NCBI RefSeq assembly: GCF_030445035.2
Contig: NC_080677.1
Coordinates: forward strand, 104,653,513-104,717,512
Reading direction: 5' to 3'
DNA length: 64,000 nt
Origin: Dasypus novemcinctus
Taxonomy: Eukaryota; Chordata; Mammalia; Cingulata; Dasypodidae
The translations under genes were made by a program, and so were the position numbers. The notes under the pieces were generated by a model. That model saw only the letters and a list, made by a program, of their open reading frames with translations, had not been told where the DNA came from and searched no databases. Below, piece by piece: positions 34,748-46,834 of the stretch. The first letter of the stretch is position 1. Each line of letters opens with the position of its first letter.

Positions 34748-34912
34748 GTTTCTCAACTCTGCCTGCATATTACTCTGGAACTTCTAAAATGACCAGTGCC
34801 TGGGTCCTACCCAAGGCCAGTTAAATCAGAATCTGTGGGGTGCGGTACAGGCATCAGGAGTTGTTAAAAGGACTGGTGATTCTAATGTACAGACAGGCTC
34901 AAGAACCCATTA
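34748..34912 (+). repeat. MER5A-type hAT-Charlie element
   Basis: GTTTCTCAACTCTGCCTGCA near the start, CTGGGTCCTACCCAAGGCC, TTAAATCAGAATCTGTGGGG, and CAGGCTCAAGAACCC at the end follow MER5A from end to end. A non-autonomous DNA transposon fossil. Confidence 0.8.
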
Positions 34913-35039
34913 ATGGACAAAGCTTTAAATCACTATGGACTTCAACCTTCTGTTATCAAAGCTGCTTGTTTGAGACATACATGAAATACATATGATTTTG
35001 TCTTATCCACTTGATAAGCTTTCACAATTCTCGTTTAAA

Positions 35040-35530
35040 AAGAACATGTAAAAAATAAAACAAAAAAGAAACACCTACTAGAATACAGGTTACCATGGAT
35101 AGGGGTGGGAATTAATGTTTAATTCATATAGAGTTTCAATTTAGAGTGGCTGAAAAGTTTTGATAATATATGGTAGTGATGGTAGGACAATATTGTGAAC
35201 AAAATTAACACCAGTGAATTATATATCTGCATGTGGTTAAAAGGCAAAATTTTAGGTTGTATAGGTGTTACTAGAATAAAAAACAAAACAGGAATATACA
35301 ACACAGTAAACCCTAAAGTAAACTATGGACTATAGTTAATGGTATAATTATAATAATATTATTTCATCAATTGTAACAAAGGTTTCACACTAATGCAAAC
35401 TGTTTAATAGAGAAAACTGCATATGTGAAAGGGATATATGGGAACTCTATTTTCTGCATGATTTTTCTGTAAAGCTACAACATTTCTAATAAAAAATAAG
35501 AATAAACTTTACAGTATTTAAAAAAAAACC
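35040..35530 (+). mobile_element. L1 3' end with poly-A
   Basis: Plus-strand L1 3' UTR: GGTTACCATGGATAGGGGTG, CTATGGACTATAGTTAATGG, AATTGTAACAAAGGTTTCAC and GGGATATATGGGAACTCTAT, then AATAAAAAATAAG and an A-run ending near 35529. Confidence 0.75.
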
Positions 35531-36273
35531 CACAAGCACATATAAGAGAGAGAAATGTTCTGAGGGAAATTCTCACATTTTAAAGAAAATTGATTTAAAA
35601 TCCTTTTCTTTTTGCATTTCTTGACATGAATAGGCAGAGACATATTTCTGACTTCTAAAAAGGTTTTTTAAAAAATCAATCATGATTCTAGCCACTCAAC
35701 CAAGAAGAAAATATGGAAAAATAAAAGGGACAGCACACTTATTTCTTCAAGTCATAAATATCAGAACACATTCCTCAGTATTCCTCAGTTTGTGCTAAAT
35801 AACCCCTACCTCACTGACATCATGGTATGTCTATATGTAAAAAGTATAGTCAATTATGAAAACAATAAAGAAGTCTCAGATCCAGCATGCCAAAATTACC
35901 AAGCAGCACTGAAGTTATTGAATATAAGTAGAAATAAAACCCTAGGTTTTTCCAGACAATTACCATTAAAGCAGACGTGATTTAAGATAATATTCAACTT
36001 TCAGTAGAATGGGGATTTAAAAATACTTTTGAAACTTTTGTAAGTAAGACTGCTTTATGTGTTTTACTACACTTTTAATCCAGAATGACTTCTGTGATAT
36101 TTTCTTCCATAAATGAGTATCACTGATTAAGCAGTGAATAGAGGCACTAAATGAATGTATAATCTCAAAAGTTGCTTATAGAAGAGAATGTAGATGTACA
36201 TTTTAGTATACAACTATCTTTTTAAGACAAACATAATTAAGTTATCAAAATTTGTGTTTGAAACTGTCAAGAG
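35531..36273. other. Unique AT-rich DNA, nothing recognised
   Basis: No gene or assignable repeat. Confidence 0.5.
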
Positions 36274-36894
36274 ATGAGCCAAGTGTCAAAAGTAGCTGAT
36301 TAAGACAATCAAACCAAAGTGGCAGTAATAATGAAGTTTTTATTCACTTACTATGATGGTATAAGTGAGTTAATCTGTAGAAAAAGGGCTGGCTCCCCCT
36401 GTTCCAATTTTTCCAGGGATTGGTGCTGCTTAGTGATGGTCAACTTGATAGGCAAAGATGAACATTGCTGAGAGGGCACCAAACAAAAGCCTCCTGCAGT
36501 TTGAGAGACCTGAAGGTTGGGAGGAGAAGAGCACTAGGATGGGAAAGTACTGAATCAGAGTAGATGAAAGGGTCTACAAGGACTCCCCTCTTGCCTTCCC
36601 AATTAGGAAACCTAGCACAGGTGCCTGCAAAAGGCATTATTTTGAGCCCCCTATCTTCCATAAGCAGACCTCCCAATGGAGGTACTGGGCTAGGAAGGCA
36701 GCTATGCTCAAGAGCATGATGGGCCAGGGAGGCCTGAGTCCTTAACTGCCACTCCTGTCAGACACTGCAATGGCTGTGAACCAAGGCTGGTGTGGAGAGG
36801 GCAGCTTTCTCCTGGAGGACTGTCAGGTAAAGCCTTTGTAATTGCTTATGGTTGAACCTGAAAACAGGGGTTGTGGCAGAACCCAGACTCCTCA
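36274..36894 (-). mobile_element. LTR of an ERV family (copy B)
   Basis: Same family and orientation as 24715-25341. In the sense (minus) direction it starts TGAGGAGTCTGGGTTCTGC and carries an AATAAAA poly-A signal (plus-strand TTTTATT at about 36337). Shared blocks: AAAGCCTCCTGCAGTTTGAG, GGAAACCTAGCACAGGTGCC, GGCTGTGAACCAAGGCTGG and CTGTCAGGTAAAGCCTTTG. The ends are approximate and there is no clear target duplication. Confidence 0.7.
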
Positions 36895-37299
36895 GAAACG
36901 TGTTAGCGCAATAGTTTTCAGAACTAATTAAATTGGGTATGATAACAGCGACCATACTATTTTCACAAACCTGTGACTCTCCTAGTGCTGAAGATTGGCT
37001 CTTAAATGCACTGTAAGAAATTCAAAGTGATCTTTAAACGTTCAAAGTAAATGGTTCTCAGGAGGACACTTGCCCTTCTAGCTGCAGATGCTCTAAAAAC
37101 TGTAACAAACTTAAAGTAGTCAGGTGACTCCTGAAAAATATGATAAGTTTGGGTTAATGTAAGCCTAGGGTAAATCTCACTGAGAATATCTTCTCTCCTC
37201 TCGACTAAGTACAGATCCCTTTGAATCAGTTATACAATATCTAAAAGAATAAAATATCTTTTTTCTCTCCTTGGAAGTTTAGATTGTGATTTTTCTGAC
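36895..37299. other. Unique DNA, nothing recognised
   Basis: No gene or assignable repeat. Confidence 0.5.
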
Positions 37300-37380
37300 C
37301 AGCAATATTCCAAGCCTATTAACTAGCCCAGTGTCTAGCTTTCAATAAATAGTTTATAAATAAATGATTGAAAAAAAAAA
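37300..37380 (+). repeat. L2 3' end fragment
   Basis: AGCCCAGTGTCTAGCTTTCA, then ATAAATAGTTTATAAATAAA and TGATTG, is the decayed L2 terminus. Confidence 0.6.
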
Positions 37381-37714
37381 AGAACATATTGGTACAGTTA
37401 CCTCAAATAATCTTAATCTCAGTTAAACATTTTAACAATAAAAATTTATAAAATATCTAAACATCTACTTACCAGGCCTGTTCTAAGTTCTAGAAACACA
37501 ATAGTGTGTAACAGTTTTATTAGCACATTTTAGAACAGAAACTGCTTCCCATAAAGTGTTAATGAGATTGCAATTACTAATAACTGATGGCAAGTGTATA
37601 TTTCATATACCTAATTTCAATGGAAGCTCAATTCATTTATATTTAGCCCTGAACAGTACAATAAGAAAATATTAAAACGGTATGTATGATCTCTTGTGAG
37701 TAACTGATTAATTT

Positions 37715-37920
37715 AGTTAAGAGTAAGCCTCTGAGATCAAATTCTGGCTCCTTTGCTACCTAGGTAATTTTGATCAGGTTTCTCTAAACCTCAAATTCCT
37801 AATCTCTAAAGTGTGGGAATAATGATACTGCAGGAATTTAGCATCACTCTGACAATGAAATGGATTAATCTATATCTAGAACAGTTTAACCCCTTGGTAA
37901 TGTCTACTGTTATTATATTT
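37715..37920 (+). repeat. MIR element
   Basis: Nearly full-length order of MIR landmarks: CTCTGAGATCAAATTCTGGC, TTTTGATCAGGTTTCTCTAA, ACCTCAAATTCCTAATCTCT and AAAGTGTGGGAATAATGATA, then AGAACAGTTTAA and a GTAATGTCTACTGTTATTAT end. Confidence 0.8.
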
Positions 37921-38094
37921 TATGGTAATATCAGGTTTTAATAACAGAAAAGAATAAGTGTGATTTCTTTATAGGTAGATGATACCAGTTTGTAGCTGTG
38001 TTCTCAAGACAATTTACCTAAGATTGAGAAAATGCTGTTGTTAACATCAAAATTGGAAAACAGACTGGTGCAGATTAAGGAGTATCAAAATCTT

Positions 38095-38290
38095 CCCCAG
38101 GAAGATATGTAGCTCAAGTGGTTGAGCACCTGCTTTTTATGTATGAGCTCCTGGTTTTGATACCCAGTATCTCCTAAAAAGTAACAAAGCCCAACTCCCA
38201 TTGGGTAGCAGATGTGATTCAGTGGTTTAGCACCTGCTTCCCATGTACAAAGTCCTGGGTTCAATCCCTAGTACCTTAAAAACAAAAACA
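38095..38290 (+). mobile_element. DAS-type SINE with two tRNA-Ala-like units
   Basis: Two tandem modules in plus sense. The first (about 38100-38180) has TAGCTCAAGTGGTTGAGCAC and GGTTTTGATACCCAG. The second (about 38200-38275) has ATTCAGTGGTTTAGCACC and GGGTTCAATCCCTAGTACC. A short A-rich tail (AAAAACAAAAACAAAGATAA) follows. This is the armadillo-type tRNA-Ala SINE. Confidence 0.85.
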
Positions 38291-39660
38291 AAGATAAAAC
38301 CTCTCCCAGTCCCTTGGCTGCTGTCACCATCATTATTTAATACTTTTCTGTTACTACTTCATGGGGAATGAAAAGAAGTGTTCATGCTAAATTCTGCTGG
38401 TTGTCAAATTTTCTAATTTGTTAATATTATGGAGAGAGAACTGATATTGATAATAAAAAAAAAACTCCCCTCACCATCTTGACTGATTTTAATGAAAATT
38501 CTAAAGAATATGAGAAGCCTAAGTAGGAAATCTCACTGCCAGCACTCATTCAGTAACTCATTTATTCATTAACCCATTCATTCAGTCATGTATAGAAGAG
38601 TAGTAGTATCTATAAGGAATCTTCATTAAGCAGCACGCATTTCAATTTTCACAATAGTAGTATTATAAGCACTAAATCATGACCTAATCTATGAATAAAA
38701 CAAGTTCTCTTTGAATCTCCTGCTAGGACAAGAGAGAAAACCAGGTTGCTGAGTAGGCTGTTTCCTGAAAAATAGAAAAAGACAATGATTAGTCTATGCC
38801 AATCAGCAGGTGATTCTATCAATGACTTTGTACAATTGTATACAGTGGGGTGAGACAGCAGGATGGAATGTTAAACTTAGGTTGATTTTCTTGAATATTT
38901 TAGAGCATTCTCCATTAAATATAAGTAGTAAAGAGGGTGATAAAGGCAAAATCTTTGTCAGAAACTATTGTGATTTAAATTTATTAACTGCACTGCACTG
39001 CAACTTAAATGTGGTCCAAGTAGGTGCTGCCTGGCAAAGGAATTTCTCTTGTGAGAGTCGGACCTATCACTGTTGTTTTGTCATTAGTTTCAGAGCCCTA
39101 TCACTCAGGAAATGAATTACTGAAAATTGCCAGTTTAGCCACCATCGTCAAAAAACTAACACATCTTGAGTTTTCTAACTACTTCCAAACTTACTGTACT
39201 CTTCTAGAGACACATTTGCCCTGCGGGGTCCCCACTTTGAAATTGCAACATCTGAGCACAATTGGAGCAGCATTTGTAAACCTCTGCATTCTTCTGTGAC
39301 TCTTTTATCCCTATTGGCTGTGCATCTTGTTAGTGCTATGCTTGAACCCATACCATTAGAGCAGTAACACAGCTGCTGTCATTCTCAGTTATCTAGGGCT
39401 CCTGCTAAAACACATCAACTCTGAGAAAATACCTCTACCCTCCATTCTGTCACCCAGAGAAAACTCTTAAAAACCCACAAGCAATTATTTGAAGTATTCC
39501 CAAGGCTCATGAATGGGGCCAACTGCCCTTCCAGATTCAGAAAAAGGGTAGACCTAAGAAAGATAGGACAGGTTATGGTTGATCAAAACTAACATTCAGA
39601 AAGGAAGGACCAATTAAGGAGAAAGCAAGGTACCAGAGAAGCAGAAGTTTTAAATTACTT
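38291..39660. other. Mostly unique DNA
   Basis: No gene recognised. A short CATTCATT-like stretch at about 38545-38590 may be an L2 end. Two overlapping plus-strand frames (38810-39115 and 39024-39299) have no recognisable domain. Confidence 0.5.
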
Positions 39661-39664
39661 TTTT

Positions 39665-39702
39665 CTTAAAAACAAAACAAAACAAAACAAAACAAAACTT
39701 TA
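39665..39702 (+). repeat. (CAAAA)n microsatellite
   Basis: Five or six head-to-tail AAAAC units, likely derived from an A-rich tail. Confidence 0.85.
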
Positions 39703-39929
39703 TTTCAACTTCAAAAAACAAAAGACAATAAATTATGTAGGCATCACTTCAAATAATCCTGTCCAGGCACACTTATCTTATTTATTCCTAAAAACAAACT
39801 CAATTGTTTCTTCAGTATTCTGAAAGATGACTAAATGAGCACAGTTGAATGATATGACCAAGGTCTCCTTGTTAGAGAAGAAAAAAATTGTGCTTGATCA
39901 TATTCTCTTCTCATAAAACTAAATCCCAT

Positions 39930-40420
39930 GTTCTTTTTTGTTAACCTTTAGCATTGATATAGTACCTTCTTTGCCTTTGCTACAAAAATATCACAATATT
40001 ATTGTTAATTATAGTCTGTGAGTTACATTAGTTGTATTTTCCCCATGTATCACCATATTCTTAACATCTTAAAATGGAAGAACATTTTTGTATTTGTATT
40101 ATTAGCCACAATCCTCATCTAGCACCAAAGTCATTATATTATACAATCCCTAGATTGTCCTCTATCTATCTTTCAATTAACATTAATCTCCCTAGACTAC
40201 TCTTTCAGCCACAATCACATTTATAAATCAGCAGTGTTAGTTACACTCATTATAAAGTGTTACCATCAACTCTATTCATTTTTTCTTTTTAATTTGAGCA
40301 TCAGAAAAATACCTATAATATTTTCATTATAATCCACATTTCAGTAAATTTTGTTATAATTTTAAACATATTTCCCTCTGTCATTTCAGGCAACAGAATA
40401 GAGATTATGCCCACTATGTA
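39930..40420 (-). repeat. Old L1 3' UTR fragment
   Basis: The plus-strand order GTTAATTATAGTCTGTGAGT, CACCATATTCTTAACATC, CCACAATCCTCATCTAGCAC and ATCCACATTTCAGTAAATTT fits the reverse complement of an L1M-type 3' UTR. Moderate support. Confidence 0.5.
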
Positions 40421-40647
40421 TGCTGTGAATTAAAGTGTGAAAAAAATTTCTTTAAATTTAGCAAGGGAAAGACTGAAATATCTTTCATGGATTTAAATAC
40501 GATTTACTTACAAGAGGTTTTAGCCAATTTGGAAGCTAAGTTTGTTTTGTTAGATGGCTTTGGATATTATGTAAAGATCATTTGAATGCTTAAATTTGGG
40601 CAAGCAAGGATGTGGCAACAGAATGACAGCACTTTAAACCCTAATTC

Positions 40648-40815
40648 TCAAACTTGCTTATACTTTGGAACCATTTAAGAAGCTTTTAAAATCTCAATGA
40701 GGTAAATTCCAGATATTTTAATTTATTCCTAATGAGATATGGCTTGGGCATCTGGACTTTCCAAGCTTGTCACTTGTTTCTAATATGCAACAAAACATGA
40801 AAACCAATACTCTAA
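40648..40815 (+). repeat. MER5-type hAT-Charlie element
   Basis: ATTCTCAAACTTGCTTATAC at the start, AACCATTTAAGAAGCTTTTA, GAGATATGGCTTGGGCATCT, and CCAATACTCTAA at the end follow MER5A. Confidence 0.65.
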
Positions 40816-42090
40816 AAGTTTCATTCTCTATATACATATAAATATAATATTCAGACAGCACAAAATAAGACATAATTTGACTGTGGAGTGCTTCTTAGTC
40901 TGAAAGAAAAAGGGTTTGTGAACACAGTATTATTTGTCACAAAGAGATCAACAATTTCCTGTTAGGATCAGTAATTAACCAGTAATCAGCTCTATAGAAT
41001 GGTCTTTGTAATGGCACCCAGGGTGATGAAATAGACCCACAAGGCTTAGAAGCTGGAGTGCTGTAAGACTTCATTATTCTAAATATACCTATTGAATTTT
41101 AACATATATTAAGAGGCTAATGATTTTAAGATGTGTGATTATTTTATCTTCCACTATAAAAGAAAAAAAGAGCAATATTGTCAATTAAACAATGACTCAC
41201 CATCAGTTGTAAAATATACCTCAATTTCAGGGAGTTTAATCATGCAAAAATAGGGAGGCCTAGAACTGATAAAAACTTTAGTGCTGCCCTTGGAGGTTAA
41301 CAGCCAGAAAAACAATATAATCAATTTCTTCCTATCATTGGGAAAATGGGTGCAGAAAGAGTGACCAGAAAGCCAATATAATTATGAGGAAACTTATTTG
41401 TCTCTCAAAATGGGAAGTTGCAAAGGAAATACTGATGGGAGTTGTATGGAACTAGTTAGGAAAATAACAAAAGTATATGCATTGTGACTATGATTGTATT
41501 TATTTTTTTTAGGAAATATAATTACAATATAAGATTTTCATTCTATATCCTAATATAAACACAATTTGTGGGACAATTTTCACAGCCACATAAAATGCTT
41601 TCAATATGTGGAGGCAAAAAATAATCTCAAGGATTTGTGTTAATTATAATCCATCACTGTATTGTATTTTCTTAAAATACATGACATTGATTGCATTCCA
41701 TAATAAATACATTGTTGGTACATGTTTTTTCAATCACTAATTCAATCCCATCTGTTGATATGGTATTTCTTCATTAGGAAATCTATTTTTACTCTTCAAA
41801 ACAATAAAGAAGCGATTTCTTTCAAGAACTTTAAAGAACTTTCAAGATAAAATACATATAGATATATTTTATATATATTCAAATATTTATCCAAATCTAT
41901 GCTAAGAATTAAGACGATGGAAGAAGGAAATATAAAGTTTATTTTAAAGTTTCTATGGGCTTTACTTCAAGAGCTTCACAGGTAGAAATGATACATCCAT
42001 TTATTTAAAAATTGCCAGATACCATAATAAATGTGCTAGCTATACAGCAATAAAAAAAGAACTAATTTCTTCTCATGTTTTCTTGACTCT
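40816..42090. other. Unique AT-rich DNA with a probable L2 scrap
   Basis: 41995-42065 resembles a minus-strand L2 end (TTGCCAGATACCATAATAAA, TGTGCTAGCTATACAGCAAT). Nothing else recognised. Confidence 0.5.
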
Positions 42091-42094
42091 ACAT

Positions 42095-42500
42095 CTCACA
42101 AAAGCAAGCAAAATTATGTCTTTATTTTTATCTGCTAATAACAAAATACCCCACTCAAACCAGTTTAAACAGAAAAATATGATATTATTCACACAACTGG
42201 AGATTCAAAGGTAGTGAGGATGTCAGTACTGATAGATTCTCTGGCTCAGCTCAAAGTGCCTCTTGACTTTGTTCTCCTCTATGTGTGGCAGATACAATTC
42301 TGAGCCTCAGATCGATGGAAAAGTCCAAAGAAAGACACAGAGTGGCTTCTGGAAGTATTCCCATAGGGTGTCTAGGAACTTTCTGAGAAAATTCCTCTTC
42401 ATATCTGACAGTACCCAAATGGGTCCATGCCTTAGCCAGTCAGAAGCAAAGAGGACACACTTTTACACTAAGCATGCTCACTTATGGTCGTGATATATTC
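42095..42500. repeat. Possible old medium-reiteration repeat
   Basis: ACTCAAACCAGTTTAAACAG, CTGGCTCAGCTC and CCATGCCTTAGCCAGTCAGA have the style of a known mammal-wide repeat that begins with AACCGGTTTAAGC and ends with a GGCCAATCA-type sequence. I cannot name it with confidence. Confidence 0.35.
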
Positions 42501-42785
42501 ACCTTTGCCTGAAAAAGGAGGGCCTCATCAGGGAGAAGTGTATTACTGAACATGATTATGATTCTCTTTGGAAGGTAGATGGGGGAATGGATGCTTAGTG
42601 AGTATCAGTGAATATCCATGACAAGGGGCTATCATGGCACCAGCGTTTGTAATTGGTTAAATTTGCAAACAACTTGCATGCCCGTCAAAGATGAATTTTT
42701 TTAAAATGGCTTATATTCATGTAGATAAATTATATGTACTAACATGATAAATGGCAAATGCTAACTTCAAAACCAAGTTGCTCAT

Positions 42786-43257
42786 TGTATTAGTCACACA
42801 AAGGGGTGCTGATATACAATACCAGAAATTTGTTGGCTTTTATACAGGGTATTTATTTGGGGTAGAAGCTTACAGTTACCAGTCTGTAAAGCGTAGGTTA
42901 TTTCCCTCACCAAAGTCTACTGTCATGTGCTAGAGCAAGAGGGCTGCCGATGTCTGTAAGTGTTCATGTTCCTGGGTTCCTCTCTTCCCAGGGCTTGTTT
43001 CTCTCCAGACTTAGCTGCTCTGCTCTTTCCCATGTGCTTAATACCCGGGCTTCAGCTCAAAAACTCCAACTTCCCTTCTCTGTAGTATGGTTTCCTACTG
43101 ATGTGGCCCAATCAAAGCCTTAATCATTATTTAATCAAGTAAAAGTGAAACCCCTGAATCCAATCCAACCTAATATGCCCAGAGGGACAGACCAGTTCAC
43201 AAACATCCAAATCCAATATATATTTTTGGAATTCATAAATAATGCCAAACTGCCACA
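42786..43257 (-). mobile_element. LTR of a xenarthran ERVL/MaLR-like family
   Basis: In the minus (sense) direction it starts TGTGGCAGTTTGGCATTATT, contains GAATTCCAAAAATATATATT and ends CTGGTATTGTATATCAGCAC, then CCCTTTGTGTGACTAATACA. Both ends match the plus-strand LTR at 48728-49339. The flanks CTCAT (42781-42785) and ACCAT (43258-43262) agree at 3 of 5 bases, a weak target duplication. Confidence 0.75.
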
Positions 43258-44404
43258 ACCATGAAGACTGACTTTGTCTTATATAAAATATGGAAATACA
43301 GTGCATGTTTACACAAATATCAAAATGCATGTATATATCTATATACACACACAATCGAATAGAGATACATTTCTTTTAGGGATGCCCCAATAAATGTTAT
43401 TTTGAAAATATAAGTGACTATTCTAGACATATCTTGGAGTAAAAAATTCCTAGATAATTTATATGCTTAAAAAATCTACTAGGCAAATTCACATTAACTG
43501 CACATTTAATATTGAAAAGCAAAATGCTGTGGGAATTTAATGATTATGAAAGGTGTTAAGTTTTGTAAAAATCATTATGAATAACTTAAATAGTGAAACA
43601 TGGAGAAAGATTGACAGTTAATGTAACTATTAAAAATGCTAATTTGCTAGATAACTTTAGAAAGAATGTAATATCCTTTTCAAGTCAATAAATCCACTTA
43701 AATTATTTAAATGATAATATAAGGCTGATTAATAAATATTAAATTATAACCTAATTCAATACTGGTTGAAATATTATGTTAATATGAATGCTATGTTATT
43801 AATCAAAATAACTCTTACCAACTGTATTTAATGCTTAGTTGTTTAATTCAATTTTAGGATATAAGTTTTTAAAAAAAATAAGAATCCTACATAGGAATTA
43901 TTTATATTTTTTGACATTGTATAAAAAGGGTAATGATAACTTGCCAGAACAAAATTTCATGAGGAAGAAAACCTTCAAAATCATGGGCAACAATAATCAC
44001 CATCATCATCATCATCATATTATGAGGAGTTTGAAGAAAAGATAAATGTGTTAAAAAAAAACAATCACCCCACCTCGACTAACATCTTTCTCTTCTACTT
44101 AACATCTGTTAAAAGTGAGACCCTATTTAGTTTTAGAAATGGAAGCTATAGGGACCAGTGTCACTATAACATCAGACTATGCTGAGAATGTATTGATCCA
44201 ACATTATAATTTCTGAATTTTTAATTTATATAACTAAACCTTTTAATAATGATGGTAAAAACAATTATTTTAAACAAAACTTTACATTTATTTTATATTT
44301 CAGAAGTCTATTGGTATTTGACTTTCACCTTGGTTTTGGCCGAATATTTATGTTAACACTTGACTATCTCACACAGATCAAAATGTATGCTGGAAGGACC
44401 TCTA
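43258..44404. other. Unique AT-rich DNA
   Basis: No gene recognised. A short (ATC)n tract, CATCATCATCATCATCAT, lies at about 44000-44017. Confidence 0.55.
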
Positions 44405-44600
44405 TTATGTGTGTGTGTATATATATATAATTTATGTATATATATTTATATATGTGTGTATACAGTGAGTTTTAAAGTATGCATATATATGTTTGTATAT
44501 GTATATAAATCTGTATTTAAATACATATATGGAGAGAGAAAGCACAAAAGAAGATGAAGAAGATAAAAAAGAGGAGGAGAAGAAAGAAAAATTAATTATG
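44405..44600. repeat. TG/TA microsatellite followed by a purine tract
   Basis: Irregular TGTG and TATA dinucleotide runs to about 44530, then a GA-rich tract (GAAGATGAAGAAGATAAA, GAGGAGGAGAAGAAAG) to about 44592. Confidence 0.8.
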
Positions 44601-44744
44601 GAAAGCCCTTAACAGTAAATATCTCTGCAGGATGCTTCTACTTCTGTTTTGAATGTTTTCTTTTTAACCATTTGTTTTATTTCTAATGAGGAAAACACAA
44701 TGAAGGGAAAGCTCAGTAGACTTTAGTTTCAGAAGGTAAAGGCT

Positions 44745-44890
44745 AAGTTCTTCTTAAGGATATTATTAGAGGTTGTTCACACCAGAGCACTCATCCAATT
44801 AAGACTGAAAGTAAGGTTAAAAAATCCCATTAGGGCAATTAGTCAGTTAATTGCTCTGGTGTGAGCATAGCCTTATTTTAAGAAACATGG
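44745..44890. repeat. Unassigned imperfect inverted repeat (about 140 bp)
   Basis: GTTCACACCAGAGCA (44775-44789) pairs with TGCTCTGGTGTGAGC (44852-44866) in 14 of 15 positions. After an 8-base bulge the pairing continues (CAATTAAGACTG with CAGTTAATTG). TTCTTAA lies outside the left arm and its complement TTAAGAA outside the right arm. It could be a small DNA transposon, a hairpin RNA, or a regulatory palindrome. No TA or 8-bp target duplication was evident. Confidence 0.6.
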
Positions 44891-45110
44891 AACATCAACT
44901 TATATCTAAAGCAGAAGGAGGTCAGGGCCATCTCCTCAGCAAACCAATTTAAAAGATTTAAGTGAGCCGTTTTACAAGCCAAGAAAGAATCACTTTTTGA
45001 AAAAATTAGCATTTTAAAGGAGACTACTTAATTAGCCCTGACCACAAAATTCCAGACACAGACTTAATCTCCATACAGAAATGTCAAAAGCAGAGTATTT
45101 TTACAATAGG
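44891..45110. other. TAATTA-rich unique segment, candidate conserved non-coding element
   Basis: Non-repetitive, with balanced composition in an AT-rich region. Homeodomain-type cores (AATTAG, TTAATTAG at about 45029) continue a series begun in the inverted repeat (CAATTAGTC, GTTAATTGC). No coding frame. Suggestive only. Confidence 0.3.
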
Positions 45111-45164
45111 ATGAAACTTACAACAGGTCAGATGTCTCATCATGCTAAAACATGGCAGTTAAAC

Positions 45165-45245
45165 CATTCATACACTCATTTCATTCATTCATTCATTCAT
45201 TAAGTAAACATTTATGGAGTGTCTAGTAGTGAGGATTAATAAATT
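45165..45245 (-). repeat. L2 3' end fragment with (ATTC)n
   Basis: CATTTCATTCATTCATTCAT, then TAAGTAAACATTTATGGAGT, is the reverse complement of an L2 terminus. Confidence 0.65.
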
Positions 45246-46834
45246 TGTCTGCAGTCACCAGAAAGCACATTTTAATGTGTGGTCAGGCACAAGGGAAGAG
45301 TCAGAGAATGAAGAGACAGATTGGGTATTCCCTGCAACATTGCAAACTGTAGATTCAAAACAACTTGGAGTCATGGATTTATATTATCCTTGGGTAGTAA
45401 CCACAGTCACTTCTTTAATTCTGAGGATTTTTAATTGTTTGTATCTTTTCAACTGTTAAATGACATCTTTGTAATTAGCATGCGTGGCCAGATATTATGT
45501 GCGAGGTAATTCACTACTTAGTCGAGATGAAAAAAACAACACAACAAAAAGTAAGAAAACAAATGATTTTTCTTATATACCACTAGAAGGGTTCTACAGT
45601 CAAGCTCCAGGAATACTTGTTTTGCCTTTATAATGTCATTAAAATCCAAAATAAAACCAAAGATACTAGTGTTGTTTTCCTTTCCTGTTCTTTTTTCTTT
45701 TTCCTTTCCCTTTCAAAAGTCTAGCATTGGTTTTGCAGATAAGCAATTGTGGCCTTTTTCAGCCTGCAACACTTTCTGCATCACTGAAATGTCCATGGCA
45801 TGGACTGTATCTGTTTCTGAAAAGGGGAAAATTAGAACACTTTTAATTTTTTTCCTGCACTTGCTGAATGGCTCCAAACACAAGACTCCTATTAACTAAG
45901 CATCCTTGATTTAAAAAGACTCTCTGGAGCTGTGTCAGCTTCTTTGGACACAGAACAGGAGGTAAACCATGTTGCCCATAAACTAAATTAGATGTACCAA
46001 TTTACTTAAGGTGATTCATGCTTTAGCCATTGTAATTCATTTTACTTATATATTGAGAGTTATGCTTATTTCCAAAATTATGCAATACAGTTTATATTAA
46101 CACAGATTTGTAATAGCATTAATTTTAATTGTAAAGTTCAATTTGTTTTATTATAGCTTTATTATTTCATTACTTCCTAAAGTGGTGAAAAAAGGTAAAA
46201 TCTTTCCTAAGATTCTGAAAGAAGAAATTATTAGCGAATTGGCAGACAAGGCCTTGTATTGATCTACTTCCTTCCTTGCCTCTGCATCACTTTGAGTATT
46301 TAATCTCTCCCAGAATTTTTGAGCCCTGCTCCAAATTCTGGAAGCAATCCTGTTCCTAGACAGGAAGAATTATAAGACCTTTTCATCAGTAATCCACCAG
46401 ATCCAAATTAAGCCAGAAATGCTGCTTCTACCATTCTGATATTTAACTTCATTCTAGTAAGTGACCTCTTGCATCTTTCTCTTGTGTCAGGAGGGTTCAT
46501 TTAAACCTCTTTTCAAACAGTTTTCTGGTCCTTCTTGACTCTCTTTTGTCTAAGGTAGACTGATCCATGATGAACTTAAAATAAATAGCCTTGCATTTAA
46601 CATAGATATTCTTCATATATACATATATATATATCATACATGATGCATATAATGTACCTTTTCTTATACATTTTGTAAGTAGAGATACATGTTAATATAG
46701 GGGATATAAAAAGCAGAGCATATACACTATATTTATAGGTAAATAAGATATCAAGGTCAGTTTTGACTAATTGAGTTTTGCTTTTGTGAGTTGAATTTAG
46801 AACCTAACTCCAAAGATAAAACTTCCACAGTAGT
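45246..46834. other. Unique AT-rich DNA, nothing recognised
   Basis: No gene or assignable repeat. A short (TA)n tract at about 46615-46635. Confidence 0.55.

Noticed and set aside
24715..36894. A complete provirus between LTR copies A and B
   Set aside because: No gag, pol or env sequence was recognised between them, and the interval is filled with plus-strand L1 pieces.
43839..44045. Histidine-run reading frame
   Set aside because: The His run is an (ATC)n microsatellite read in one frame; the rest is AT-driven sequence.
44360..44557. Tyr/Ile/Val-rich reading frame
   Set aside because: It is the translation of a TG/TA microsatellite.
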